A DNA stretch of 56,169 nucleotides from Clostridia bacterium (GTDB lineage Bacteria > Bacillota > Clostridia > Oscillospirales > CAG-272), in assembly GCA_017416185.1 (NCBI GenBank), contig JAFQDF010000016.1:1-56169 (forward strand), written 5' to 3'. Each line of letters starts with the position of its first letter. Within the stretch, counting starts at the first letter, position 1. A program made the translations under genes and the position numbers. Positions 17,692-26,327 of the stretch are shown piece after piece. Below the pieces are notes generated by a model. That model did not search any database. It was not told the DNA's origin and worked only from the letters and a program-made list of their open reading frames with translations.

Positions 17692-18976
17692 CCTCGCTTC
17701 TCCTTTTAAGATACTTCTGCATTCTTCCCTTTGTTTCCTTGTCAACGGTGGCGCATACCACAACGTGTTCGTCACCGTACTGAACGTCGTGAACGGTAGC
17801 ATACTTATAAAGAGCATTGACCTGTCCCTGATCCGAGAAGGGTATAACGAATATCTCCTTCGTCTTTCCTCCGTTACAGAGCGCTGAGAGGGTCTCGAGC
17901 ATTTCGTTTATACCTACACCTGTCTTTGCACTGATATAGGCAACCGAGGCTGTGGGAATACGGCTGGAGGCTCCCATAAAGCCGGGGGCTGCCATATCAC
18001 ACTTGTTGTATACGTACAATATAGGCTTGTTTGCGGCATCGAGATCAAAAAGAAGCTTCTGTGTTACCTCAAGCTGCTCGTCACAGCGGGGATCTGAGGT
18101 ATCCACAAGTATCATTATAACGTCCGCGTACTTTACCTCATCAAGTGTAGAACGGAAGGCTCTTATAAGATGATGGGGCAGATTGCGGATAAAGCCTACG
18201 GTATCGGTCAAAAGTATCTCGGTGTTGTCGGGCAGAGTGAACTTACGGGTGGTGGGGTCAAGGGTAGCAAAAAGCTTGTCCTCGGCAAGTATGCCTGCAC
18301 CTGTAAGATAATTTAAGAGGGTGGATTTACCTGCATTGGTATAGCCTGCGATAGCCACCTTGCATATTCCCGACTTTTCCCTTGCCTTACGCTGGGTGGC
18401 ACGGTTAAAGTCCATTTCTTTCAGCTGAGCTTCAAGGGCAGAAATACGGCGCATAAGGTGACGGCGGTCTGTTTCTAACTTTGACTCACCCGGACCTCTT
18501 GTACCGATACCGCCTCCCAGACGCGAAAGCTCGGTACCCTTACCCATAAGCCTCGGTATGGTATAGCGCAGCTGTGCAAGCTCTACCTGCAATTTACCCT
18601 CACCGCTGGTAGCGTGGAGAGCAAAAATATCGAGGATCAGCATGCTTCTGTCGATAACGCGTACGTCAGCTTCTATCTCGTCCTCAAGGTTTCTTATCTG
18701 GGATGGAGAAAGCTCGGTATCAAATATAACGAGCTCGATCTCATTTGCCTGACAGAGATCGGAAAGCTCCTTGACCTTACCCTGTCCTATATAGGTACGG
18801 ACGTCGGGTGTGGACTTGTTCTGCAAAAGGCGGAAAACAGCCTCGCCGCCTGCGGTCTCCACAAGGCGCTCAAGCTCGTCAAAGGACGCTTCTATGTCAG
18901 ACTCATCGTCATATCTTGTATTTATCGCCACAAGGGCACAACGGGTTAATTTTTCTTCTTTAATTATTGATTCCAT
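17672..18976 (-). CDS. hflX: Ribosome-associated GTPase HflX
   Basis: 434 aa. The N-terminal HflX domain (about 1-190) contains VRTYIGQGKVKEL and a Gly-rich linker GGGIGTRGPGESKLE. The G domain follows: P-loop GYTNAGKST, switch DPTTRKF, DTVGFI and NKCD. HflX binds the large ribosomal subunit and splits stalled ribosomes under stress. The start at 18976 is chosen because GGAGAG lies 8 nt upstream; an ATG nine codons earlier has no such site. That ribosome site is part of a heptanucleotide array. The gene appears to lead a long co-directional run (hflX, yigZ, small gene, dgt, dnaG, rpoD). Confidence 0.95.
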   Translation of the reverse strand: MESIIKEEKLTRCALVAINTRYDDESDIEASFDELERLVETAGGEAVFRLLQNKSTPDVRTYIGQGKVKELSDLCQANEIELVIFDTELSPSQIRNLEDEIEADVRVIDRSMLILDIFALHATSGEGKLQVELAQLRYTIPRLMGKGTELSRLGGGIGTRGPGESKLETDRRHLMRRISALEAQLKEMDFNRATQRKAREKSGICKVAIAGYTNAGKSTLLNYLTGAGILAEDKLFATLDPTTRKFTLPDNTEILLTDTVGFIRNLPHHLIRAFRSTLDEVKYADVIMILVDTSDPRCDEQLEVTQKLLFDLDAANKPILYVYNKCDMAAPGFMGASSRIPTASVAYISAKTGVGINEMLETLSALCNGGKTKEIFVIPFSDQGQVNALYKYATVHDVQYGDEHVVVCATVDKETKGRMQKYLKRRSEDEETEE

Positions 18977-18980
18977 TATA

Positions 18981-19115
18981 ACTCTCCACTCTAAACTCTT
19001 CACTCTAAACTCGCTTGCAGTTATTGATTATAAAAATCTGACAATGGGATCTGCAAAAATAAACCGATCACAAACAGTCAATCAGTGATGAGTTTACAGT
19101 TTAGAGTTAAGAGTT
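18981..19115. repeat. Inverted pair of heptanucleotide arrays spanning the hflX leader
   Basis: Left array 18981-19012 has units ACTCTCC, ACTCTAA, ACTCTTC, ACTCTAA. Right array 19091-19115 has AGTTTAC, AGTTTAG, AGTTAAG, roughly its reverse complement. The 78-bp core between them holds a possible hflX promoter: minus-strand TATAAT at 19032-19027 with TTGCAG 18 bp upstream (19056-19051). Confidence 0.75.
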
Positions 19116-19118
19116 TTT

Positions 19119-19178
19119 TGTTTACAGCCTTTGGATGTAAACAAAATGAGGTGAGAGGCGCATACGCACTTCTCACCT
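19119..19178 (-). terminator. Tandem hairpins terminating rpmE
   Basis: Minus strand: first stem AGGTGAGAAGTGCG / imperfect CGCCTCTCACCT (19178-19149), then TTGTTTACA / TGTAAACAA (19145-19119). The first is 15 bp past the rpmE stop. The second has A/T flanks rather than a clean U-tract. Confidence 0.7.
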
Positions 19179-19193
19179 TTGTACATTTTGTGA

Positions 19194-19400
19194 TTACTTC
19201 TTAGCAGCCTCAAGACGCTTCTTGAACTTATCAAGACGTCCGCCTGCATCAACGAACTTCTGCTTGCCTGTGAAGAACGGATGGCACTTGGAGCAGATTT
19301 CAACACGCATATCACCCTTGGTGGATCTGGTATTGATTACGTTGCCGCATGCACAAGTGATGGTGCATTCTTTATAATCCGGATGAATTCCCTGCTTCAT
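19194..19400 (-). CDS. rpmE: 50S ribosomal protein L31
   Basis: 68 aa, typical length. [19 protein letters not shown] opens the protein, and CACG plus [15 protein letters not shown] supply the cysteines of the zinc-binding (C+) form, as opposed to the zinc-free paralogue used under zinc limitation. The C-terminal GRLDKFKKR is characteristic. It is part of the large ribosomal subunit near the central protuberance. AAGGAG lies about 9 nt before the ATG. It has its own consensus promoter and tandem hairpin terminator, so it is monocistronic. Confidence 0.97.
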   Translation of the reverse strand: MKQGIHPDYKECTITCACGNVINTRSTKGDMRVEICSKCHPFFTGKQKFVDAGGRLDKFKKRLEAAKK

Positions 19401-19442
19401 TCCTAAGTCTCCTTTACAATAGTTTTTTACATAAGTGCTGAT

Positions 19443-19471
19443 ATTATATCACAAGCTTTTTGATTTTGCAA
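19443..19471 (-). promoter_or_regulatory. Promoter of rpmE
   Basis: Minus strand: TTGCAA (19471-19466), 17 bp, TATAAT (19448-19443), about 45 bp before the ATG. Confidence 0.82.
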
Positions 19472-19521
19472 TAGTTTTTGAAAATTTTTTATATTTTAAT
19501 ATTTTCGTTATTTTTTTTGCA

Positions 19522-22500
19522 TTATTCTACTGTTATCAAATAGAAATTATAGGATTCATCGTTATACTGCACCATAAAGCTCCATCTGCCGGCAGTGAGA
19601 CCGTCGATTATTATCTGACCGTTACCGTTGATATCCTCTGCCTTTTTGAACATTGAACCGGGGGCGTTCTTGATGTTGCCTGCGGTCGTATATTTGCCCG
19701 CCGCATATCTGATGATATAAAGATCATCGAGATCACCGAAGGTTATCCTGTTGCCCTCAAGAGTATAGGTAGGCACCTTCTTGGCTACGTTGTAGTAGAA
19801 GTAATGCTTATAACCGTCGTTGTACTCAACGATGATGGTAACCTCACCCTCTTCCCTATACTGGATCATATACTCTTCCGCGTCCTTTATTGCTGTCTTG
19901 TTGTTAAAGTAACGGACAGTAGACGCCTTCTTTATATCAGCAACAGAAGTATAGTGGCCGTATGCCGTTCTTATGATCTTGATATCGGGGATATTATGTA
20001 TAACTGCTCTGAGTCCATCCTCTTCAAGCACGGGAGTTGTAACGGTAAGTGTATGATGGATCACGTCAAAGCTGCCGTCGTTGTATCTGATAAGCACCGT
20101 ATAATCGCCCGGCTCCTCCATAGTATAGGTAAAATCGTGTGTGGTCTTTGCGTAGTTGTCAAGCTTAGTCTTAGATGCCTGATACTTGAATGCCGTGGAG
20201 CTCTTTATCTCGCTGTAGGAGTTGAATCTACCCTTTGCAAGCCAGGCATCCTTGTAGTTTTCGCCAAAGTCATTGACAGTAAGCTTTACACCGTAGGAGG
20301 TAACGTAGGGATCTACCTCATTTACGTTTGTGTAGAGGAACTCTGAGGTACCGTCGTTGAATCTTACCCAGAAGGTATATTCACCCATCCAGGGAAGATC
20401 GTACGTAAATCTGCCCTCCGACGTATACTTGGCTACGGTTGCCGCATCAAGGGTCAGATTCTTTTCTGCCGCCTTGATCTCCGAGCCTGACGTATATCTG
20501 CCGATAGCAAATCTTATTTCCTTAACGTCGGTGATACCGTCGATTATTACAGTATAGTTATCCACCGATTTTACCCCGAGGTTCTCGTGAGAAGGCTCGT
20601 CGGGGATATCCTCTCCTGCCCATACCGCCTTGAAGGTAACGTCATCCTTTAAGGTGAAGTTGTCGCCTGCATTAAGGGTATAACCGTATTTTTCGCAGTA
20701 CCAGCCCGCAAAGGTCTTGCCTTCCTTTACTGCTGTGATATGAGATGCCTTGGCATAGCTTTCGTTTGCCTGGAAGACAAGCTTTGAAGAGCCTATAACA
20801 GAACCGCCGTCAGCATCAAAGGTTACCGTATAGCCCAGAGGCGGTATTGTTCTTGTCGTCTCGTTACCGCAGGTGATACAGGTACCCTTAAGTATACCTG
20901 ACTTTGCAGAGGTGGGAGCCGTCTTTACGGTCCAATCCTGGCTGTAGTGTCCCTGACGAAGAAGCTCGGTACGTGCACCAACGCTGTCACAGTAAGAGCA
21001 TTTAACACAAACGTAGCCGTTTTCGGTACAGGTAAGATCCTTCGTCTCCACCTTATCGTGATTACACATATGAGGTGTGGAGCCGATATTCTCGCCTATC
21101 CAGGGGATTATTCCGCAGCTGTCACAGGTCACGTAGTCGAACAGCATAAGTCCGCGGATACGCTCGCGCTGGATTATCTCGATCTTGTGACGAAGGGAAT
21201 CCTTGTCGTCATAGGAAATAAACTGCTGTGACCAGGGATTATAGAGATAGGGAGCCTTGGCGGTATCGTCCCAGTATCTTGTAAAGCCGTTTCGGTTGAC
21301 GTACTCGTTCATCAGAGTATCGTAATGGATATTGGATTCATCAAGGCTTCCCGACTGGAAGAGTCCGTTGTTGGCAGCGGGAACGTTGTTCCAGCGGCGG
21401 GAGTACATACCCGCGCCTGCAACTATCTTGCTTGCGGGGATACCGAGAGATTTATAAAGTGTGATATCACTCTGAACAGAGCCGCCTGTGAGAATATGTC
21501 CGTAGGGGTCCTGATTGTCGTAGGGAGGAGTATGATGATGGGTATAAGGGAATGCCGAGCCGCAGTACAGATCATAGTTCATCATATTGAAATAGTCAAG
21601 ATACTGTGCGCAGCCGGGAAGGTCAAACTTGGTATACGCCCATACCGAGGCAGGTGTTGCGATAGACAGGATATAGTGCTTGCCCGTCTGTGCCTCAAGA
21701 AGATTAAAGCGGGATCTTATCTCGGCAAGCAGAGCTACAAAGTCACTCTTTGCGGCATTGGTGGGAAATTCATAGTCGATATCAAGACCGTCAAAGCCGT
21801 AAGCGGTAACCGTATTGACAAGCTGCTGGGCAAAGGAAGAACGGTTGCCTGCCGAAAGCCAGCTCTCAAAGGTAGCGATATTTCTGTTAAATACGGTAAG
21901 AACTATCTTGATGTCGGGGTTCACCGCCCTTGCACGGTTACGTATACCGCTGAGATTGCTGAAATAGTCGCCGCCGAAGGGGTTACTGCCGGGACCGTTG
22001 TCTATTGCCGGTCCGATATAGTTAAGTGTGTCTATGTATGCATAATCGTCGGAGCCTGCGCCTACGGCGTAGTTGTTATATGCAATTACCTCCTGAGGAA
22101 CCATAACCGTAGAGTCTGCAATATACGCGTTGTAGCACTGATTGCAGAACTTTGCAACCTTTCCGTCCTCAATGGTGTTCCAGCTGTCGTAGGTGTGAGG
22201 CGTGGTTTCGTAAACGATGGTATCTACGTAACCGCAGGACTTACACTCCTGAGTGAAAAAGCCTTCGGTAGTGCAGGTAGGTGCTTTGGTATGCTTTTCA
22301 AGGATATGGTAGCCGTGAAGCTCCCATTTTGCACTGTAGGAGGTGTCCTTGGTAAGAGCATAATACTCGGTATCGAGTATAAGCTCGGAGCCTGTGTCAT
22401 CGTTTACCCATCCTCTGAAGATATAACCCTGACGGGTGGGTATGGGAAGCTCGGGGATAGCCTCCGAAAGCTTCTGTCCGTAGGACACCTTATAGCTCTG

Positions 22501-23763
22501 CTTTGAGGCTTCAAGATATCCCTCCATAGCATTGAAGGAGATATAATACTCACCTGTGGGCGCAGCTTCCTCCCACTGTGCATAGAGGACGAGAGGCTCG
22601 TTTGAGCCGTAGCCCTTTATCACGTCACCTGCAGCATAGGACTTGCCCGTGCCGTCGGGCTTGGTGTTCCAGCCCTTGAAGGCCGTTGTATTTTCAAAGG
22701 AATTTGACTTAACGGTATAGTTATTATAATTATATTGGCTTCCGCCTGCATAGGTCATATATTCTACAACGTCCTTGCCCGTGCCACCGTTTGCCTTATA
22801 GGTGACAGAAGGCTCCCATATAGCGTGAAGCAGCATACCCGATTCACCGTAGGAGGTATGACCGCAGTAGAAATCAGACCAGCTGTAGCCGTTACCGTTG
22901 AATATAGGTATCTCAAGTCCCGAGGTAGAATGCTCCATACGGTAAATACCGCCGTCGGTAAAGACTCTTGCATAGACCTCTTCGCCGTTCTCGGTGTACT
23001 GACGGCATCCCGCCTTATAGGGAGCGTTCTCCCCTGTAGGCATACCGAAGTTGCCGTATGCGTTATACAGACCGGGGGTAGAGTCAAAGCCCGTGACGTA
23101 AGATTCCATAACACCCGTGCCGGTATAATGGAAGAAACCGCCGTCTGCAGAGTAAATCACGGGATTTCCCCATATAGCATAAAGGGCGGTGGGGGCGTTG
23201 GCTGTATATTTCTCGTGATAGGCGGCGCCGTTACCCTTACCGGTAGGAAGCTGTGCGGTGTTCCATTCCACAAAGACCATAAGACTGGTAACGTCACCGG
23301 AAGCACCGGGAAGCATACCGTAGTTGGGCTGTATATCAGACTTGTGGTGGAAAAGATCAAGGTCTCTTGTCGGGAACTTGTAAAGCTTCTGTGTAGCTCC
23401 CCATCCTCTGTTACCGGGGAGGAGAGTTACCTCGTAAGCATAGGATGCAAAAAGGGTGGCAGAGTTATTACAAAGTACCTGATGCACCTGATCTGCCGAA
23501 TAGGTTATGTAGCCTGCATCTGCATCCGCCTTATTGAATGCCCAGCCGCGGAATACCATACCCGCTATTTTGGGCTGCTGGGTGGGCAGCGTTATAACGC
23601 TGCCTGCATTTACCGTAATCGTAGCAGGTGCCCCGATTCCTCCGTTGGCATCAAATACGATACTTACCGTATCTGCCGCAGACACGGGAAATGTCACGGA
23701 AATGCTCGTTAAAAGCATTACCGCCGTCATAAGCAATGACAAAAGCCTTAAGGTATTTTTCAT
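19522..23763 (-). CDS. Secreted GH18 glycosidase with InlB-type repeats and shared C-terminal module
   Basis: 1413 aa with a signal peptide (residues 1-29, ending SVSAADT-like PVSAAD). N-terminal InlB/Listeria-Bacteroides beta repeats occur at about 30-105, 320-395 and 405-480 (VTYKANGGTGK, FKGWNTKPDG, LYAQW). A glycoside hydrolase family 18 domain spans about 545-900; its active-site signature DGLDIDYEFP near residue 655 has the DxxDxDxE acidic residues, and YFNMMNYDLY fits the substrate-site strand. GH18 enzymes cleave chitin or N-glycan GlcNAc linkages. CxxC repeats and another InlB repeat follow, then the four-repeat module (about 1062-1413) shared with two other proteins here. The gene has its own consensus promoter and an AGGAGG site. 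Confidence 0.93.
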   Translation of the reverse strand: MKNTLRLLSLLMTAVMLLTSISVTFPVSAADTVSIVFDANGGIGAPATITVNAGSVITLPTQQPKIAGMVFRGWAFNKADADAGYITYSADQVHQVLCNNSATLFASYAYEVTLLPGNRGWGATQKLYKFPTRDLDLFHHKSDIQPNYGMLPGASGDVTSLMVFVEWNTAQLPTGKGNGAAYHEKYTANAPTALYAIWGNPVIYSADGGFFHYTGTGVMESYVTGFDSTPGLYNAYGNFGMPTGENAPYKAGCRQYTENGEEVYARVFTDGGIYRMEHSTSGLEIPIFNGNGYSWSDFYCGHTSYGESGMLLHAIWEPSVTYKANGGTGKDVVEYMTYAGGSQYNYNNYTVKSNSFENTTAFKGWNTKPDGTGKSYAAGDVIKGYGSNEPLVLYAQWEEAAPTGEYYISFNAMEGYLEASKQSYKVSYGQKLSEAIPELPIPTRQGYIFRGWVNDDTGSELILDTEYYALTKDTSYSAKWELHGYHILEKHTKAPTCTTEGFFTQECKSCGYVDTIVYETTPHTYDSWNTIEDGKVAKFCNQCYNAYIADSTVMVPQEVIAYNNYAVGAGSDDYAYIDTLNYIGPAIDNGPGSNPFGGDYFSNLSGIRNRARAVNPDIKIVLTVFNRNIATFESWLSAGNRSSFAQQLVNTVTAYGFDGLDIDYEFPTNAAKSDFVALLAEIRSRFNLLEAQTGKHYILSIATPASVWAYTKFDLPGCAQYLDYFNMMNYDLYCGSAFPYTHHHTPPYDNQDPYGHILTGGSVQSDITLYKSLGIPASKIVAGAGMYSRRWNNVPAANNGLFQSGSLDESNIHYDTLMNEYVNRNGFTRYWDDTAKAPYLYNPWSQQFISYDDKDSLRHKIEIIQRERIRGLMLFDYVTCDSCGIIPWIGENIGSTPHMCNHDKVETKDLTCTENGYVCVKCSYCDSVGARTELLRQGHYSQDWTVKTAPTSAKSGILKGTCITCGNETTRTIPPLGYTVTFDADGGSVIGSSKLVFQANESYAKASHITAVKEGKTFAGWYCEKYGYTLNAGDNFTLKDDVTFKAVWAGEDIPDEPSHENLGVKSVDNYTVIIDGITDVKEIRFAIGRYTSGSEIKAAEKNLTLDAATVAKYTSEGRFTYDLPWMGEYTFWVRFNDGTSEFLYTNVNEVDPYVTSYGVKLTVNDFGENYKDAWLAKGRFNSYSEIKSSTAFKYQASKTKLDNYAKTTHDFTYTMEEPGDYTVLIRYNDGSFDVIHHTLTVTTPVLEEDGLRAVIHNIPDIKIIRTAYGHYTSVADIKKASTVRYFNNKTAIKDAEEYMIQYREEGEVTIIVEYNDGYKHYFYYNVAKKVPTYTLEGNRITFGDLDDLYIIRYAAGKYTTAGNIKNAPGSMFKKAEDINGNGQIIIDGLTAGRWSFMVQYNDESYNFYLITVE

Positions 23764-23793
23764 AGCTTCCTCCTGTTGTTGTTTATTAAGAAT

Positions 23794-23822
23794 ATATTAC
23801 CAATAAATAGACGATTTGTCAA
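23794..23822 (-). promoter_or_regulatory. Promoter of the GH18 protein gene
   Basis: Minus strand: TTGACA (23822-23817), 17 bp, TAATAT (23799-23794), about 30 bp before the ATG. Confidence 0.82.
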
Positions 23823-23906
23823 CAATTTATGTGTTTTTCATTATTCGTTTGTGCATAATGACTAAATATAATGGATAATTATTTTTAAGAAAATTTTGAT
23901 ATTTTG

Positions 23907-23935
23907 TTGATTTTTAAATCATACGGTGATATAAT
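23907..23935 (+). promoter_or_regulatory. Promoter of pyrR
   Basis: TTGATT (23907-23912), 17 bp, TATAAT (23930-23935); predicted start near 23942, immediately before the attenuator. Confidence 0.82.
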
Positions 23936-23946
23936 ATCGAAAGTAA

Positions 23947-24029
23947 GATCTTTAAGAATGTACAGAGATACGGCAAGATCGACCCCCATAGCGTAATTAT
24001 GCCGTCACTCTGTGGCGGTATTTATTTTG
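23947..24029 (+). promoter_or_regulatory. PyrR-responsive transcription attenuator
   Basis: Three alternative structures are readable. (1) PyrR-binding anti-antiterminator 23947-23980: outer stem GATCTT / AAGATC, inner GTA / TAC stem closed by the hexaloop CAGAGA, fitting the known CNGNGA loop. (2) Antiterminator: 23962-23975 pairs with 24000-24013 (ACAGAG with CTCTGT, ACGGCA with TGCCGT). (3) Terminator: 24000-24008 pairs with 24012-24020 over a 3-nt loop, then TTTATTTT. By the known mechanism, UMP-bound PyrR holds structure 1 and transcription stops before pyrR. Confidence 0.85.
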
Positions 24030-24047
24030 CAGATTACAGGAAATATT

Positions 24048-24584
24048 ATGGAAGAAAAAATCGTACTTGAGGGTATAGCCGTGGACAGGGCGCTGACAAG
24101 GATAGCCCACGAGATAATAGAACGCAACAGCGAAGCAAACGAGCTGTATCTTGTGGGAATACACCGTAAGGGTGTACCCCTGGCAAAGCAGATCGCGGAG
24201 TCTATCCGAAAATTTTCGGATATCGAGGTATCGGTAGGTGAGCTTGATATAACAAACCACCGTGACGACCTTCATATATTTGATACCTCAGGGGCGCAGG
24301 GGGAGACGAATATCCCCTTTGATATTCACGACAAGATAGTTGTGCTTGTTGATGACGTTATCTTCACGGGCAGAACGGTACGCGCCGCAATGGATGCTCT
24401 TATCGCAATGGGCAGACCAAGCTGTATTCAGCTTGCGGTCCTTATAGACAGAGGTCACAGGGAGTTGCCTATCCGCGGAGATTACGTAGGTAAAAATATC
24501 CCCACCTCAAGAAGTGAAAGAATTTCGGTAAGGCTGCCGGAGTTTGACGGCAAGAAAGAAGTCGCGATAATCAAAATGCTGTAA
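24048..24584 (+). CDS. pyrR: Pyrimidine operon attenuation protein / uracil phosphoribosyltransferase PyrR
   Basis: 178 aa from the ATG at 24048 (MEEKIVLEG), with AGGAAA upstream; an in-frame ATG at 24012 lies inside the leader terminator and is rejected. The PRPP-binding loop VVLVDDVIFTGRTVRAA near residue 105 and the C-terminal RLPEFDGKKE... region match PyrR. It senses UMP and binds the leader RNA of pyrimidine genes, and also has weak uracil phosphoribosyltransferase activity. The attenuator in front of this gene implies autoregulation. The uracil permease lies downstream. The stop codon is inside a hairpin (24571-24593). Confidence 0.96.
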   Translation: MEEKIVLEGIAVDRALTRIAHEIIERNSEANELYLVGIHRKGVPLAKQIAESIRKFSDIEVSVGELDITNHRDDLHIFDTSGAQGETNIPFDIHDKIVVLVDDVIFTGRTVRAAMDALIAMGRPSCIQLAVLIDRGHRELPIRGDYVGKNIPTSRSERISVRLPEFDGKKEVAIIKML

Positions 24585-24593
24585 GCATTTTGA
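24571..24593 (+). terminator. Hairpin containing the pyrR stop codon
   Basis: Perfect 10-bp stem TCAAAATGCT / AGCATTTTGA with a 3-nt loop; the TAA (24582-24584) is in the loop/3' arm. The following T-tract is weak, so it may only partly reduce readthrough to the permease. Confidence 0.55.
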
Positions 24594-24597
24594 TTAA

Positions 24598-24830
24598 ATG
24601 CAGAGTGCAGAATGCAGAGTGCAGAATTATGGTTGATTTTCTCCCTCGGGTCGAAAATCTGCATTATATTTATATTCATAACTGCATTTTGTAATAATCT
24701 GCTTTATCTCTGAATTATATGCTTTTATTTTTAATTGATACTGCAAATATTTGAAACTTATATGATTAGATGGAAATTTTGTTGCTTCCTGCAACAAAAT
24801 TCTCCTCAATTCTGCATTCTGCATTATAAA
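24598..24830. repeat. Heptad-bounded dispersed element, copy 1
   Basis: Left end: four heptads ATGCAGA/GTGCAGA. Right end: two heptads TCTGCAT, inverted. Inside: GATTTTC / GAAAATC hairpin after the left array; AT-rich middle; and near the right end a hairpin AATTTTGTTGC / GCAACAAAATT that, read on the minus strand, lies between GAGGAG and TTCC. The part from TGCAGAATTATGG through TCGAAAATCTGCATTATAT is shared with the element at 31290-31498 in the opposite orientation. It fills the 305-bp pyrR-permease gap. Confidence 0.85.
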
Positions 24831-24889
24831 TCTCCTCTTAGTAAACAAACTAACAAAAACAAAAAATTTTATATAAGGAGGACATTTTT

Positions 24890-26284
24890 ATGTCTAAAGA
24901 AAAGGTCGTTATCGGTAACGAAGGCATTACCGATGCCCGTACGCTCGGCATACCCAAGATGCTGCTGCTCGGTTTCCAGCATATGTTCGCTATGTTCGGC
25001 GCAACAGTGCTCGTTCCGTTGCTTACAGGTCTTGACGTTGCCACCACACTTCTTATGGCAGGTCTGGGTACTCTGTTCTTCCATCTTGTTACAAAGTTCA
25101 AGGTTCCCGCCTTCCTCGGCTCTTCATTTGCATTCTTAGGCGGTTATGCGGCTGTTGCTCCCATGCTCGGAGAAAACGGCGATATCCCCAACAAGGAGCT
25201 TCTCCCCTATGCTTGTCTCGGTGTTGCTGCTGCAGGTCTTGTTTATCTTGTGCTTGCTCTCATCATCAAGCTGGTGGGTGTAAGAAGAGTTATGAAGTTC
25301 TTCCCTCCCGTTGTTACAGGTCCCATCATCATTGCTATCGGTCTCGGTCTTTCAGGCTCTGCAGTTAACAACTGCAAGGCTAACTGGCCTTTAGCTCTCA
25401 TAGCTCTGGTGATAGTTATAGTATTTAATATCTGGGGCAAGGGTATGTTCAAGATCATCCCTATCCTTCTCGGTGTCGTAGGCTCCTTCCTTGTTGCCGT
25501 TATCGTCGGTAACCTCTGCGGAGTCGAAAGCTGGGCAATCGACTTCTCCGGTGTTGCGGCAGCTAAGTGGATCGGCTTCCCCATCCATAAGGAAGCAACC
25601 ATCTTAGGCGTTGACTGGTCACAGACCTCTCTCGTGATCGGTTCCATCATCGGCATTATGCCTATCGCCCTTGCTACTATGATGGAGCATATCGGTGATA
25701 TCTCCGCTATCGGTGCTACCACAGGCAACAACTTCATCAAGGATCCCGGTCTCCACCGTACCCTTATCGGTGACGGTGTTGCAACCACGCTTGCTTCTGT
25801 AGTCGGCGCTCCCGCAAACACAACCTACGGTGAGAACACAGGCGTTCTTGCACTCTCGAAGGTTTATGACCCCAGAGTTATCCGTCTTGCAGCTATATTT
25901 GCCGTTGTTCTTTCCTTCTCTCCCAAATTTGCGGCACTTATCAACTGCATCCCCACTGCCATTATCGGCGGTATCTCCTTCGTACTCTACGGTATGATCT
26001 CCGCTATCGGTGTAAGAAACGTCGTTGAGTCCAAGGTTGACTTCACCAAGTCCAGAAACCTTATCGTTGCAGCTATAATCCTCGTATCTGCTCTCGGTCT
26101 TGGTTCGATAAGCTTTGCTATCGGTTCCGTTACCATCACTCTTTCTGCTCTTGCAGTTGCGTCTATCGCAGGTATCGTTCTCAATGCTATTCTTCCCGGT
26201 AAGGATTACGTATTTGAGAGAAGCAATCCCAAGGATACAGGTGTTAACTTCGCAGTAGGTCAGAATACAAAAGAAGAAAACTAA
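24890..26284 (+). CDS. uraA: Uracil permease (NCS2 nucleobase transporter)
   Basis: 464 aa with about 12-14 hydrophobic segments. The start MSKEKVVIGNEG... is preceded by AAGGAGG 8 nt upstream. Family features include the QHMFAMFGATVLVP segment near residue 30, the acidic residue in the TMMEHIGDISAIG stretch (TM8 region), and APANTTYGENTGVLALSKVYDPR near residue 305, which distinguishes the uracil branch (NTTYGEN) of the NCS2 family. These symporters import uracil with H+. Its place after pyrR, which carries the attenuator, indicates pyrimidine salvage controlled by UMP level. A strong terminator follows. Confidence 0.94.
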   Translation: MSKEKVVIGNEGITDARTLGIPKMLLLGFQHMFAMFGATVLVPLLTGLDVATTLLMAGLGTLFFHLVTKFKVPAFLGSSFAFLGGYAAVAPMLGENGDIPNKELLPYACLGVAAAGLVYLVLALIIKLVGVRRVMKFFPPVVTGPIIIAIGLGLSGSAVNNCKANWPLALIALVIVIVFNIWGKGMFKIIPILLGVVGSFLVAVIVGNLCGVESWAIDFSGVAAAKWIGFPIHKEATILGVDWSQTSLVIGSIIGIMPIALATMMEHIGDISAIGATTGNNFIKDPGLHRTLIGDGVATTLASVVGAPANTTYGENTGVLALSKVYDPRVIRLAAIFAVVLSFSPKFAALINCIPTAIIGGISFVLYGMISAIGVRNVVESKVDFTKSRNLIVAAIILVSALGLGSISFAIGSVTITLSALAVASIAGIVLNAILPGKDYVFERSNPKDTGVNFAVGQNTKEEN

Positions 26285-26291
26285 ATATTAC

Positions 26292-26327
26292 ATAAAGAAA
26301 AAACGCCTTCGGGCGTTTTTTCTTTAT
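26292..26327. terminator. Bidirectional terminator between uraA and the carboxypeptidase gene
   Basis: 14-bp stem AAAGAAAAAACGCC / GGCGTTTTTTCTTT with a tight TTCG loop. T-runs on both strands suit both convergent genes; it ends inside the stop region of the minus-strand gene. Confidence 0.95.
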
